DNA from: Caballeronia sp. dw_19
GTDB lineage: Bacteria > Pseudomonadota > Gammaproteobacteria > Burkholderiales > Burkholderiaceae
Length of the DNA stretch: 64,000 nt
Direction: 5' to 3'
Assembly: GCF_018449515.1 (NCBI RefSeq)
Contig: NZ_JAAVUQ010000015.1
Coordinates: 1-64,000 of the forward strand
A model generated the notes under the pieces. It worked only from the letters and a program-made list of their open reading frames with translations. It was not told the DNA's origin and ran no database searches. Both the position numbers and the translations under genes were made by a program. The number at the start of each line of letters is the position of its first letter. Position 1 is the first letter of the stretch. Positions 33,617 to 42,030 of the stretch are shown here, piece after piece.

Positions 33617-34639
33617 CTATCTTGACGAAGCCCAGCCGAAGCCCGGGCGGGGAACCGATGATGGAATTCGCACGACAGCGTCTGCCACATGAACGGGCCG
33701 GGGAATCAAGTGATAGCGTGCGAAGGTGTCCGCCACTTCCTGCTGCGCAGCAATGACTTCGGGCGTAAGCGGCGCACTCACGCCCCACGGGTTCCGTTTC
33801 AACGCTATCTGCCAGACAGCCGCTGGGACGCGCGTATCTTTCTCCAGAAACGCTGCCGTTTCATCGATATGCGTTTGGGCGTGATGCTCGGTGGCGTCGA
33901 CGAGTTCCAGCACGCTGCGAAGGACTGCCGGATACTTTTGGGCGAATGCCTGTGGAGAGACATAGAAGCTGTATTGCGCGGGAAGGTTCGCCGCAGTCGT
34001 GATCGCACGCATGCCGGCGTTCGTTTCAACGTCGGCCAGACGCGGGTCCGGCACGACCCAGGCGGCAACGTCGCCGCGTTCAATTGCTGCGCGCGCCTCA
34101 CTGTATTGCAAGTACGTGATACGGACATCGGCGGGGGTCAATCCTGCGTTCTCCAACGCCTTCAGCAGTAGATATTCGCCCGCGGAACCCTTAGCCACAG
34201 CGATCCGTTGTCCCTTCAGATCGGCGAACGTGCGTGCTTCCGACTTGGCCGGCACGACAACGCCGTAGTTGGTTCCATAAGGTGCCGCGTAACCCACATA
34301 CACGAGATTCGGTGCGCCGCCCGCCTGAGCGAAGACGGGTGGTGTAGCGCCGACGAAACCGAGATCGATATCGCCGGCGGCTAGCGCCTCGATCATCGGC
34401 GGCCCGTAAGCGAACTCATGCCATTCCACCTTGACATGCAGCGGCGCCAGTGTCTTCTCCAGCTCGCCGTTCGCTTTCAGAATCACCAGGCTATTACCTT
34501 TTTGATAGCCAATGCGAATGACCTCAGGGTAGCTGGGAGCACCGATGGCGAGTCGCGCTACCAAAATAAGCAGGGCGAGCGCGAAGGAAAAACGAAGAAC
34601 TTGGCGCACGATGTCGGAATGTCCTGGTCCGTGGTTCAT
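33617..34639 (-). CDS. SsuA-like aliphatic sulfonate-binding protein
   Basis: A 340-residue periplasmic binding protein of the SsuA/TauA/NMT1 type. The signal sequence spans residues 13-34 (hydrophobic ALALLILVARLAIGAP). Then come IRIGYQKGNSLVILKA, PPMIEALAAGDIDLGFVGATPPVFAQ, LKGQRIAVAKGSAGEYLL and VVPDPRLADVE. SsuA proteins deliver alkanesulfonates to the SsuBC transporter. No SsuB, SsuC or SsuD is adjacent, so it is an orphan component or relies on a permease elsewhere. A hydroxyacid dehydrogenase lies upstream on the same strand. Confidence 0.86.
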   Translation of the reverse strand: MNHGPGHSDIVRQVLRFSFALALLILVARLAIGAPSYPEVIRIGYQKGNSLVILKANGELEKTLAPLHVKVEWHEFAYGPPMIEALAAGDIDLGFVGATPPVFAQAGGAPNLVYVGYAAPYGTNYGVVVPAKSEARTFADLKGQRIAVAKGSAGEYLLLKALENAGLTPADVRITYLQYSEARAAIERGDVAAWVVPDPRLADVETNAGMRAITTAANLPAQYSFYVSPQAFAQKYPAVLRSVLELVDATEHHAQTHIDETAAFLEKDTRVPAAVWQIALKRNPWGVSAPLTPEVIAAQQEVADTFARYHLIPRPVHVADAVVRIPSSVPRPGFGWASSR

Positions 34640-34795
34640 GCATCAGCCCGGCTGTTGAGACTGATCGCGATGATGTGTAGTGGAAGTGTGTTTGATCGAA
34701 GGTTATGACTGGACCGAATAAGGGCGACTCGGGGTATTTTGTTAAGTTGAGGTTGAAAGATCCAGAGATGATGGCCGCGCAGTCGGGGACAGGTT

Positions 34796-35743
34796 CTAGT
34801 AACCCCGGTGGATATCGACGAGATCTTCAAGCGTTGTACCGTGAGTAAAGGCGCTGAAATTATGGACGAACTTGGCTGCCAATTCAGCCGCATTGTGTGG
34901 ACCAATCGCCGACGTATGGGGCGACAGGCGGACGCGCAGATGCGTATAGAACGGATGCCCAGCCGGTAGCGGCTCCGGCTCGGTAACGTCAAGCGAAGCT
35001 GAACCAACGCGACCATCGGCAAGCGCCTCGAGTAACGCTTCGTTGTCGATTAATGAGCCGCGTGCAACATTGATCACGTGTAGTCGCGGCTTTGCCTGAG
35101 CAAGCAACTCGCGGTTAACAATATGTCGGGTTGTCGCGGTGGCCGGCGCCGCGAGTACGAGATGGTCCGCTTCCCGCACCAGTTCGGCGATACCGGCAAC
35201 GAGCGTGACACCGAGCAGGTCCGGCGCGGTAGAACCTTGCCGCCGCACAGCAATGACGTGGGCACCGAGTGCGAGCGCTTTCTGCGCAAGAGCCTGACCA
35301 ATAGAGCCGAAGCCGAATATGCCAACCGTGCTGCCTTGCACCGTTGCGAGCGGTGTCAGGGCCCATTGCTGCGCGTCGTGAATCCAGATGTCGGGCAGGC
35401 GCTTCGCGTGGGCAAAGATTGCGGCTAACGCGAATTCAGCAATCGCAGTGGAGGAGGTGCCCCGCGCAGTGGTAACGGGTAGTCCATCGAAGAACCAACG
35501 CGGATAGAAGTCGATCCCTGAAGAACCGAGCTGCACCCAGCGTAGCCCGAGGGGCCATCCGGAAGGCGCATGTTGCGGTGCCAGCGCACCTCGTATGATG
35601 ATCGGGGTAGCGATCAAGATCGACGTTTGCTCAGGCAGATCGGCCGGCACGCCGCGCGGTATGCCTATTACCCGTACATCAGGCAGCAGCGCGCGCACTG
35701 CATCATTGAATGGCTCGGCGAGCTGGCTGGCTACGGTGACCAT
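34796..35743 (-). CDS. D-isomer-specific 2-hydroxyacid dehydrogenase
   Basis: A 315-residue NAD(P)-dependent dehydrogenase. The Rossmann motif is VGIFGFGSIGQALA (GxGxxG). Catalytic residues can be read as Arg in NVARGSLID, Glu in DVTEPEPLP and His in LSPHTSAIG. The family reduces 2-oxoacids to D-2-hydroxyacids or works on glyoxylate and hydroxypyruvate in the cytoplasm. It lies upstream of the SsuA-like gene on the same strand with a 156-base gap, so cotranscription is uncertain. Confidence 0.88.
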   Translation of the reverse strand: MVTVASQLAEPFNDAVRALLPDVRVIGIPRGVPADLPEQTSILIATPIIIRGALAPQHAPSGWPLGLRWVQLGSSGIDFYPRWFFDGLPVTTARGTSSTAIAEFALAAIFAHAKRLPDIWIHDAQQWALTPLATVQGSTVGIFGFGSIGQALAQKALALGAHVIAVRRQGSTAPDLLGVTLVAGIAELVREADHLVLAAPATATTRHIVNRELLAQAKPRLHVINVARGSLIDNEALLEALADGRVGSASLDVTEPEPLPAGHPFYTHLRVRLSPHTSAIGPHNAAELAAKFVHNFSAFTHGTTLEDLVDIHRGY

Positions 35744-35870
35744 GGATTTTTAGAACGGAAAGTGACGGGCCGACCAAGCATGCAGAGAGAGAAGATTAGT
35801 CAGTAGTGGGTGAATAGAAGAATAAGAAAGCGTAGAGCTGGCAAGCCGCGGTATCGTGATCCCGGAGTAC

Positions 35871-35904
35871 ACGTCGGCGCGTCTAAAACTGGACGCGCCG
35901 ACGT
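35871..35904. terminator. 13-base perfect hairpin downstream of groEL
   Basis: ACGTCGGCGCGTC pairs perfectly with GACGCGCCGACGT around the 8-base loop TAAAACTG, 33 bases past the groEL stop. It lacks a T tract, but its position and stability fit a transcript end. Confidence 0.6.
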
Positions 35905-35936
35905 GCTTATGTATCACGGTGACTACAGGTGAAGGC

Positions 35937-37577
35937 TCAGAAATCGAAGCCCGGTCCGCCAGCGCCCGGTCCACCTCCAGGTGCGGCCGGAGCCGCATTC
36001 TTCGGCGCTTCGGTGATTGTTGCATCGGTCGTGAGCAGCAGGCCCGCAATCGATGCCGCGTTCTGCAGCGCAGTGCGCGTAACCTTGGTCGGATCGAGCA
36101 CGCCCGATTCAACCAGATCACCGTATTCGCCGGTCTGTGCGTTATAGCCAAAGTTGCCTGTGCCCTCGGCGACTCGCGCGACGACCACGCTGGCTTCTTC
36201 GCCCGCATTCGTGACGATCTGGCGCAGCGGTTCTTCCAATGCGCGCAGCACGATTTTGACGCCCGCGTCCTGGTCTGCGTTAGCGCCTTTCAGGCCGCTG
36301 ATCGCTTGCTTGACGCGAATCAACGCAACGCCGCCGCCCGGCACAATGCCTTCTTCGACTGCCGCGCGCGTCGCGTGCAATGCATCGTCAACGCGGTCCT
36401 TCTTCTCCTTGACCTCGATCTCGGTCGCACCGCCCACCTTGATCACCGCCACGCCGCCCGCGAGTTTCGCTACGCGCTCCTGTAGCTTTTCGCGGTCGTA
36501 GTCGGAGCTCGCCTCTTCGATCTGGACGCGGATCTGCTTGACGCGTGCCTGGATATTCTTCGTGTCCCCGGCACCGTCGATAACGATGGTATTTTCCTTG
36601 CCCACTTCAATGCGCTTGGCCTGCCCCAACTCCGCCAACGTCGCCTTTTCCAGCGTAAGACCGGTTTCTTCAGCGATCACCTGGCCGCCGGTCAGGATCG
36701 CAATGTCTTCGAGCAGTGCCTTGCGACGGTCGCCAAAGCCCGGCGCTTTAACCGCCACCGTCTTCAAAATGCCGCGGATGTTGTTCACGACCAGCGTCGC
36801 GAGCGCTTCGCCCTCGACGTCTTCCGCGATGATCAGCAGCGGTCGTCCCGCCTTCGCCACCAGTTCCAGCACCGGCAGCAGATCGCGAATATTCGATACC
36901 TTCTTGTCGTGCAGCAGCACAAACGGATCATCCAGGACGGCGACCTGCTTGTCCTGATCGTTGATGAAATAGGGCGACAGGTAACCGCGATCGAACTGCA
37001 GCCCTTCAACCACATCGAGTTCGTCGTCGAGCGACTTGCCGTCCTCGACCGTAATCACGCCTTCCTTGCCCACACGGTCGATCGCTTCGGCGATCCGCTG
37101 ACCGATCGATTCCTCGCCATTCGCCGAGATGGTCGCGACTTGCGCGATTTCCTTGCTGGTCGTGGTGGGCTTGCTGATCTTTTTTAGTTCTTCAACAGCG
37201 GCGATGACTGCCTTGTCGATGCCGCGCTTCAAGTCCAGCGGATTGAGACCCGCAGCCACGTATTTCAGCCCTTCTCTTACGATCGCTTGTGCCAGCACGG
37301 TGGCCGTGGTGGTGCCGTCGCCAGCGTCGTCGCTGGTACGCGACGCGACTTCCTTCACCAGTTGCGCACCGATGTTTTGCAGCTTGTCGGCCAGCTCGAT
37401 TTCCTTCGCGACCGATACGCCGTCCTTCGTCACGATCGGGGAGCCGAAGCTGCGCTCCAGCACGACGTTGCGGCCTTTGGGCCCAAGCGTTACTTTCACT
37501 GCATTGGCGAGGATGTTGACGCCTTCAACCAGCTTCGAACGCGCGGTGTCGCTAAAGACAATTTCTTTGGCTGCCAT
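35937..37577 (-). CDS. groL: GroEL chaperonin (alternative paralog)
   Basis: A 546-residue HSP60 subunit with all hallmarks: VTLGPKGRNVVLERSFG, GDGTTTATVLAQAIV with the ATPase Asp, EDVEGEALATLVVNN in the apical domain and AAVEEGIVPGGGVALIR. The C-terminus ends in PGGGPGAGGPGFDF instead of the GGM repeats of the main housekeeping GroEL, so this is one of the extra copies that Burkholderia carry. It follows groES by 13 bases. Heat-shock type control through the CIRCE element upstream of groES is likely. Confidence 0.96.
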   Translation of the reverse strand: MAAKEIVFSDTARSKLVEGVNILANAVKVTLGPKGRNVVLERSFGSPIVTKDGVSVAKEIELADKLQNIGAQLVKEVASRTSDDAGDGTTTATVLAQAIVREGLKYVAAGLNPLDLKRGIDKAVIAAVEELKKISKPTTTSKEIAQVATISANGEESIGQRIAEAIDRVGKEGVITVEDGKSLDDELDVVEGLQFDRGYLSPYFINDQDKQVAVLDDPFVLLHDKKVSNIRDLLPVLELVAKAGRPLLIIAEDVEGEALATLVVNNIRGILKTVAVKAPGFGDRRKALLEDIAILTGGQVIAEETGLTLEKATLAELGQAKRIEVGKENTIVIDGAGDTKNIQARVKQIRVQIEEASSDYDREKLQERVAKLAGGVAVIKVGGATEIEVKEKKDRVDDALHATRAAVEEGIVPGGGVALIRVKQAISGLKGANADQDAGVKIVLRALEEPLRQIVTNAGEEASVVVARVAEGTGNFGYNAQTGEYGDLVESGVLDPTKVTRTALQNAASIAGLLLTTDATITEAPKNAAPAAPGGGPGAGGPGFDF

Positions 37578-37590
37578 TTCTGAAGCTCCG

Positions 37591-37884
37591 TTATTGTTGG
37601 GTGACTACGGCGACAATATCTTCTTCGCGCAGTACGAGCAGTTCGTTGCCGTCGACCTTGACTTGCTGGCCCGAGTACTTGCCGAAGAGCACGCGTTCGC
37701 CGACCTTCAGGTCGGGTGCAATGCGCTTGCCATCGCTATCACGCTTGCCGGGGCCGACGGCAATGACTTCGCCCTGGTCCGGTTTTTCAGCAGCGCTTTC
37801 GGGAATCACAATGCCCGAAGCGGTTTTTGTTTCCTGGTCGAGACGCTTGATAATTACGCGGTCGTGTAGCGGACGTAGGCTCAT
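37591..37884 (-). CDS. groS: GroES co-chaperonin
   Basis: A 97-residue HSP10. It has MSLRPLHDRVIIKRL at the start, the mobile loop KTASGIVIPESA, GEVIAVGPGKRD and VLFGKYSGQQVKVDG. It forms the lid of the GroEL cage. A CIRCE-like operator lies 26 bases upstream, and a promoter-like pair precedes it. Confidence 0.95.
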   Translation of the reverse strand: MSLRPLHDRVIIKRLDQETKTASGIVIPESAAEKPDQGEVIAVGPGKRDSDGKRIAPDLKVGERVLFGKYSGQQVKVDGNELLVLREEDIVAVVTQQ

Positions 37885-37909
37885 GGTTGAATTCCATTAT
37901 GGTGAATGA

Positions 37910-37936
37910 CTAGCACTCCTCGAAGATGGGTGCTAA
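37910..37936. promoter_or_regulatory. CIRCE operator for HrcA
   Basis: On the minus strand this reads TTAGCACCC, nine bases, then GAGTGCTAG. The consensus is TTAGCACTC-N9-GAGTGCTAA, so it has two mismatches. It lies between the promoter and groES, the expected place for HrcA repression. Confidence 0.85.
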
Positions 37937-37945
37937 CAGGAATCG

Positions 37946-37975
37946 AGTATAAGAATGCGCGGTGGCTCGATCCAA
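37946..37975 (-). promoter_or_regulatory. Putative groESL promoter
   Basis: On the minus strand TTGGAT and TATACT are 18 bases apart, just upstream of the CIRCE element. Confidence 0.45.
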
Positions 37976-38196
37976 TAACGAATACGTGAAACGTTATCGG
38001 CGTTTGGCATTTGGCGTGCGACGAATCATGGGCTTGTGAGCATCGCTCAAACAGGGGCGTTCGGAGCGCGTCTAGGAAGCTCCGTCCACGCACGCCGTTG
38101 CGGATATGCTCAGTAGTACTGGTCGGGTTTCCGATCGACACCCGGTGGTGATTGCTCTTCCATCGCATCCACCGGCAGGCGTCCTTCGAAGACGGG

Positions 38197-39555
38197 TCAA
38201 CTCGCCGCGCGTTTCCGACCAGCCTGAGCGTAGCGATTCTCCGGACGTGAAAGGCCCAGGTTCTCGCGCAGCGTCGTGCCTTCATACTCGGTGCGAAACA
38301 GTCCGCGCCGCTGTAATTCCGGCACCACCAGCTCGGCGAACTCGGTCGGGCCGCCTGGCAACCATGGCGACATGATATTGAAACCGTCCGCACCTTCTTC
38401 CTCGAACCATTGCTGCAATTGATCGGCAATACTCTCCGGCGTGCCCACGACCTGTTGGTGTCCGCGAGCTCCCGCTATGCGCAAATACAGGTCGCGAATG
38501 CTCAGGTTCTCGCGGCGCGCTAGATCGAACAGCAATTGCTGCCGGCTCTTGCCGCCATTCGTTTCCGGCAGGTCGGGCAACGACCCGTCGATGGGATACT
38601 TCGACAAATCCACGCCACCAGTCATTTTCGACAGCAACGCGAGGCCAACATCGGGATGAATAAGGTCCTGTAGCGCGTCGAACTTGGCGTGCGCCTCGTC
38701 GTGGGTCCTGCCGATGACCGGGAAGATACCCGGCATGATCTTCAGATCGTCAGGTTGCCGGCCGTATTTGGCGAGACGTCCCTTTACGTCCTGATAGAAC
38801 GCCTTGGCTTCGTCGAGAGTCTGGTGCGCAACGAAGATCACCTCCGCGGTTTGCGCGGCAAGCTCGCGGCCGGCATCCGATGCCCCGGCTTGCACGACGA
38901 CTGGCCAACCCTGCGGCGAGCGGGCGACGTTGAGCGGGCCGCGCACTTTGAAATGCTTGCCGCGATGGTCCAGCGTATGGAGCTTGTCGGCATCGAAATA
39001 GACGCCGCTGTCACGGTCGCGGATGAAAGCGTCGTCCTCCCAACTGTCCCAGAGGCCCGCGACGACGTCGTAGAACTCGCGTGCGCGCTCATAGCGAACT
39101 GCGTGCGCCGGGTGTTGCTCGAAACCGAAGTTCAGCGCTTCCGTTTCGCTGCTTGATGTGACCAGATTCCACCCCGAGCGGCCGCCGCTCAAGTGGTCGA
39201 GAGAGGCGAACTTGCGGGCGACGTTGAACGGTTCATTGAACGTGGTGGAAACGGTCGCAATCAAGCCGATGTTTTTCGTGACCACCGACAAGGCGGCCAG
39301 CAGGGTCAGCGGTTCGAAGTGGTCGGCGCGGGCCGTGCGCGAGAGCGAGGTGAGATTCGTGTCGCGGATGCCTACGCTGTCCGCGAAAAATACCGCATCG
39401 AATTTCGCACGCTCGGCGATCTGGGCGAGGTGAGCGTAGTGCGAGAAATCGAGCCCGCCGGTCAGATGGGTATCAGGATGACGCCAGGCAGCAATATGGT
39501 GCCCGGTCTCCATCAGGAAAGCACCTAGCTTGATTTGCCGCTTGGCCTTGCTCAT
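38197..39555 (-). CDS. DszA/SnaA/NtaA-family FMNH2-dependent monooxygenase
   Basis: A 452-residue luciferase-like enzyme of the DszA branch. It has LGAFLMETGHHIAAWRHP, a KFDAVFFADSVG segment, STTFNEPFNVARKFASLDHLSGGRSGWNLVTS, VYFDADKLHTLDHRGKHFKVRGPLNVARSPQG and the C-terminal FRTEYEGTTLRENLGL, all close to the dibenzothiophene sulfone monooxygenase pattern. DszA opens a sulfone ring to a sulfinate; other members act on nitrilotriacetate or pristinamycin. GGAG precedes the ATG at 39555 by 7 bases. It lies upstream of a groESL pair and downstream of binding protein D, all on one strand. The product could feed the DszB-like proteins. The exact substrate is unknown. Confidence 0.85.
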   Translation of the reverse strand: MSKAKRQIKLGAFLMETGHHIAAWRHPDTHLTGGLDFSHYAHLAQIAERAKFDAVFFADSVGIRDTNLTSLSRTARADHFEPLTLLAALSVVTKNIGLIATVSTTFNEPFNVARKFASLDHLSGGRSGWNLVTSSSETEALNFGFEQHPAHAVRYERAREFYDVVAGLWDSWEDDAFIRDRDSGVYFDADKLHTLDHRGKHFKVRGPLNVARSPQGWPVVVQAGASDAGRELAAQTAEVIFVAHQTLDEAKAFYQDVKGRLAKYGRQPDDLKIMPGIFPVIGRTHDEAHAKFDALQDLIHPDVGLALLSKMTGGVDLSKYPIDGSLPDLPETNGGKSRQQLLFDLARRENLSIRDLYLRIAGARGHQQVVGTPESIADQLQQWFEEEGADGFNIMSPWLPGGPTEFAELVVPELQRRGLFRTEYEGTTLRENLGLSRPENRYAQAGRKRAAS

Positions 39556-39762
39556 TGTTTGCTCCACGTCGTTGGGTCGTGCGGATGAGTGGATGCATAT
39601 TCTTGGGCGTTGGCACGTTTTCAACAATCAACGATTTTTGCTTTGCATATTCTGCGCAACAGCTAATGGATGGCGTTAAAAGCTCGATAGACGGGCCATA
39701 CACGCCGAGCCATGTAGGGAGGCGGCGCCGAGTCGTTGACCAAGACCCGGCAAGTCCCATCG

Positions 39763-41406
39763 TCACGCTACAAACACATCCGCAAGGTTGCCGCTCAGGC
39801 CGTCGGCGGTGAGCGTATGGTTGTGTACGCGTTTGTTGTAGATAGTCACCTGCTTCAGCGTCACGAGGTCGATGATCGGCAAATCACGTCCTACGATCTG
39901 TTGAAACTGCCTGAAGTAATCCACTCTTTTATGCGGATCGTTTTCTACCGCCGCGGTCTCCAGCAACCGATCGACCTCCGGGCTTTGATAGTGTGTTGCG
40001 TTCGAAAACGGCACGCCTGCCTTGAAGTTGTGCGACCAGTAGAGACGTTGCACGCCGACCGTCGGATCGAAGGTGTTGCCCAAAAAATTCGCGTCGAGAT
40101 CAAAGTCACGATCGGTATAAATACGCTTCACATAACTGCCGAAATCCTGTGAGCGTACGGTTGCCTCAATGCCCGCGCGTCGCAATGTTTGCCGTAGATA
40201 CTCGGCCAAGCGGGCGAAGGTCGGATCATAGGGGTTGTAGTCAAGATTCAGCTTGAAGCGGAAACCGTTGGACTGACGTGGGAAACCCGCTTGGTCCAGT
40301 AACTGTTGGGCGCTCGCAAGGTCGTACGGCAACGCTTTCGCGGCCGGATCATAGAACTGGGTGAGCAGCGGGCTGATCGGTGACGGCGAGATGATCCCGT
40401 AGCCGTACCAGACTGAGCGCAGGATTGCTTGCCGATCAATAGTATGGGCGATCGCTTGCCTCACTTTCGGATTGGCAAGGTAACGATTGTCGAGGTTGAA
40501 CTGCAGTTGCGTCAGCGCCGCGTCATAGCTGTAGCCACGGGTTTCGAGAGCCAGGTGCGGCAACGCCTGTAGCCGAGCAATGTCGGTCAACGGGACCGGA
40601 TTCTCCCCGGCGAGATCCAGTTCACCCGTTTCCAGCGCAACAGCGCGTGCGGCTGGATCGCTCATGAAGCGCACCACCAACTCGTCGATGTATGGCTTTG
40701 GCGCATCCCAGTAGTCAGGATTACGGGCGAAGACGGCGTGACTGCCGCGCGCCCAGCTTTTGAAAATGAATGGTCCGGTCCCTATGGGATTGATATTATG
40801 AGGATTGCTTAGCGGGTCACTGCCGTCGTACAGATGAGCGGGCAAGATGGGCGACTCGGACGCAGCCAGCGCGTAGATGAGGTAGGGCGCCGGTTTTGAT
40901 AATCGCAATACGGCCGTGTGAGCATCGGGCGTTGCAACTTCGATCACGTTTGCGAAGGTCGAGCGTCCTCTTGAATGGTACTGCTTGAGCAATCCTATTG
41001 ACGTGGCCACATCCTTCGATGTGAACGGCTTGCTGTCGTGCCACCGTACATTTGGACGAAGCTTGAAGACGTATTCGCGGCCATCCGTGCTGATGGTCCA
41101 TTGCGTCGCCAGTTGCGCTTGCGGACGAACATCGAAATCGTAGCTCAACAACCCCTCGGTTACCTTCGGACTGATTTTCTGCTCGGCGCCGGCGGTGGTT
41201 GCGAAGTTGATCAGCGCATTCGGCTCGGGATTGACCAGCAATGTGATCCGACCACCCCGTCTCGGTGCAACCTCCGGCGCGGCCGACCAGCCGGCCGCGC
41301 TAGCTGCCAGCGATGTCAGCGGCGTCAATGCAACACCGGCTGCGGCACTCGCCAGACTGAGCAGGGTAGTGCGGCGGCTGAACTGAAAGGGTTTGCGCTG
41401 AATCAT
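39763..41406 (-). CDS. Family 5 extracellular solute-binding protein, copy D
   Basis: A 547-residue periplasmic binding protein. The twin-arginine motif FSRRTTLLSL followed by a hydrophobic stretch and LAASAAG points to Tat export. It shares FDPTVGVQRLYWS, RSTFANVIEVATPD and RNPDYWDAPKPYIDE with copy C. No permease is adjacent; the next gene downstream is the DszA-like monooxygenase, about 200 bases away on the same strand. It may feed the permease at 17180-19238. Confidence 0.88.
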   Translation of the reverse strand: MIQRKPFQFSRRTTLLSLASAAAGVALTPLTSLAASAAGWSAAPEVAPRRGGRITLLVNPEPNALINFATTAGAEQKISPKVTEGLLSYDFDVRPQAQLATQWTISTDGREYVFKLRPNVRWHDSKPFTSKDVATSIGLLKQYHSRGRSTFANVIEVATPDAHTAVLRLSKPAPYLIYALAASESPILPAHLYDGSDPLSNPHNINPIGTGPFIFKSWARGSHAVFARNPDYWDAPKPYIDELVVRFMSDPAARAVALETGELDLAGENPVPLTDIARLQALPHLALETRGYSYDAALTQLQFNLDNRYLANPKVRQAIAHTIDRQAILRSVWYGYGIISPSPISPLLTQFYDPAAKALPYDLASAQQLLDQAGFPRQSNGFRFKLNLDYNPYDPTFARLAEYLRQTLRRAGIEATVRSQDFGSYVKRIYTDRDFDLDANFLGNTFDPTVGVQRLYWSHNFKAGVPFSNATHYQSPEVDRLLETAAVENDPHKRVDYFRQFQQIVGRDLPIIDLVTLKQVTIYNKRVHNHTLTADGLSGNLADVFVA

Positions 41407-42030
41407 CGTTCGTTCTCGAGATAAGTGATAGCGTTGTTGGGGTTTATTAGCGGCGACGGCAGAGGTTCTTTCGAGAAATCCTTTTCCGATTTCAGATCTG
41501 GCAACGCAAGTTCGACGCCTCGGCCCATGCTTTTTCAGCCGATGAGGTCTGGACCGGTTCCGGCTGAAAAACGCAATTGGTCAGGGGCGTTGCCCGTCAA
41601 ACAGTGTTTATTGATGCGCGAACGCTGCATCCTGATGCTACTGCGCCATATGTGACGCCACGCGAGAGCATCGTGCCTCAGGGCCGTGTACACGCAGTCC
41701 CAGGGTCCGAGTTAGCGTACGGGCTCAAGCCGCCGGTCTCAACGAAGTAATGAAGGAATCTTTATCATCGACCGCAGATCGGTCGGCCGGTTCGAGCGGT
41801 GCACGCTTGCCACCCATCTTTGCAGCAGGGCACATATGCAAAGCTGAAATCGATAGAGCGATGCCGCGAGCCGGCGACTACATTATTGTGCTGCTCAGGT
41901 ACCGGCCAACGGAATGCATGAGTGACCGCTGCACCTTGAAATCTGCCGTTGAAATGGCATCTGGTGCGGCGTCCGGAATGGGTCGACTTCTGCCAATCGC
42001 CGGTAGTCGGCGACCGGCCCCTATAAATCT
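41407..42030. other. Intergenic region between binding protein D and the recombinase
   Basis: About 620 bases without a supported gene. It holds the promoter side of binding protein D and the long hairpin at 41531-41571. No tRNA gene or direct-repeat attachment site is visible, although it is the left edge of the accessory region. Confidence 0.45.
41531..41571. terminator. Bidirectional intrinsic terminator
   Basis: TTTTTCAGCCG and CGGCTGAAAAA form a perfect 11-base stem around a 19-base loop, with A/T tracts at the base on both strands. It could end transcripts from the recombinase gene. Confidence 0.6.

Noticed and set aside
39611..39625. Sigma-54-like TGGCAC element upstream of the DszA-like gene
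   Set aside because: The downstream half does not fit TTGC, and the element points away from the gene.
41407..42030. tRNA or direct-repeat attachment site for the tyrosine recombinase
   Set aside because: No cloverleaf-like sequence or matching repeat at the other edge of the accessory region was seen.
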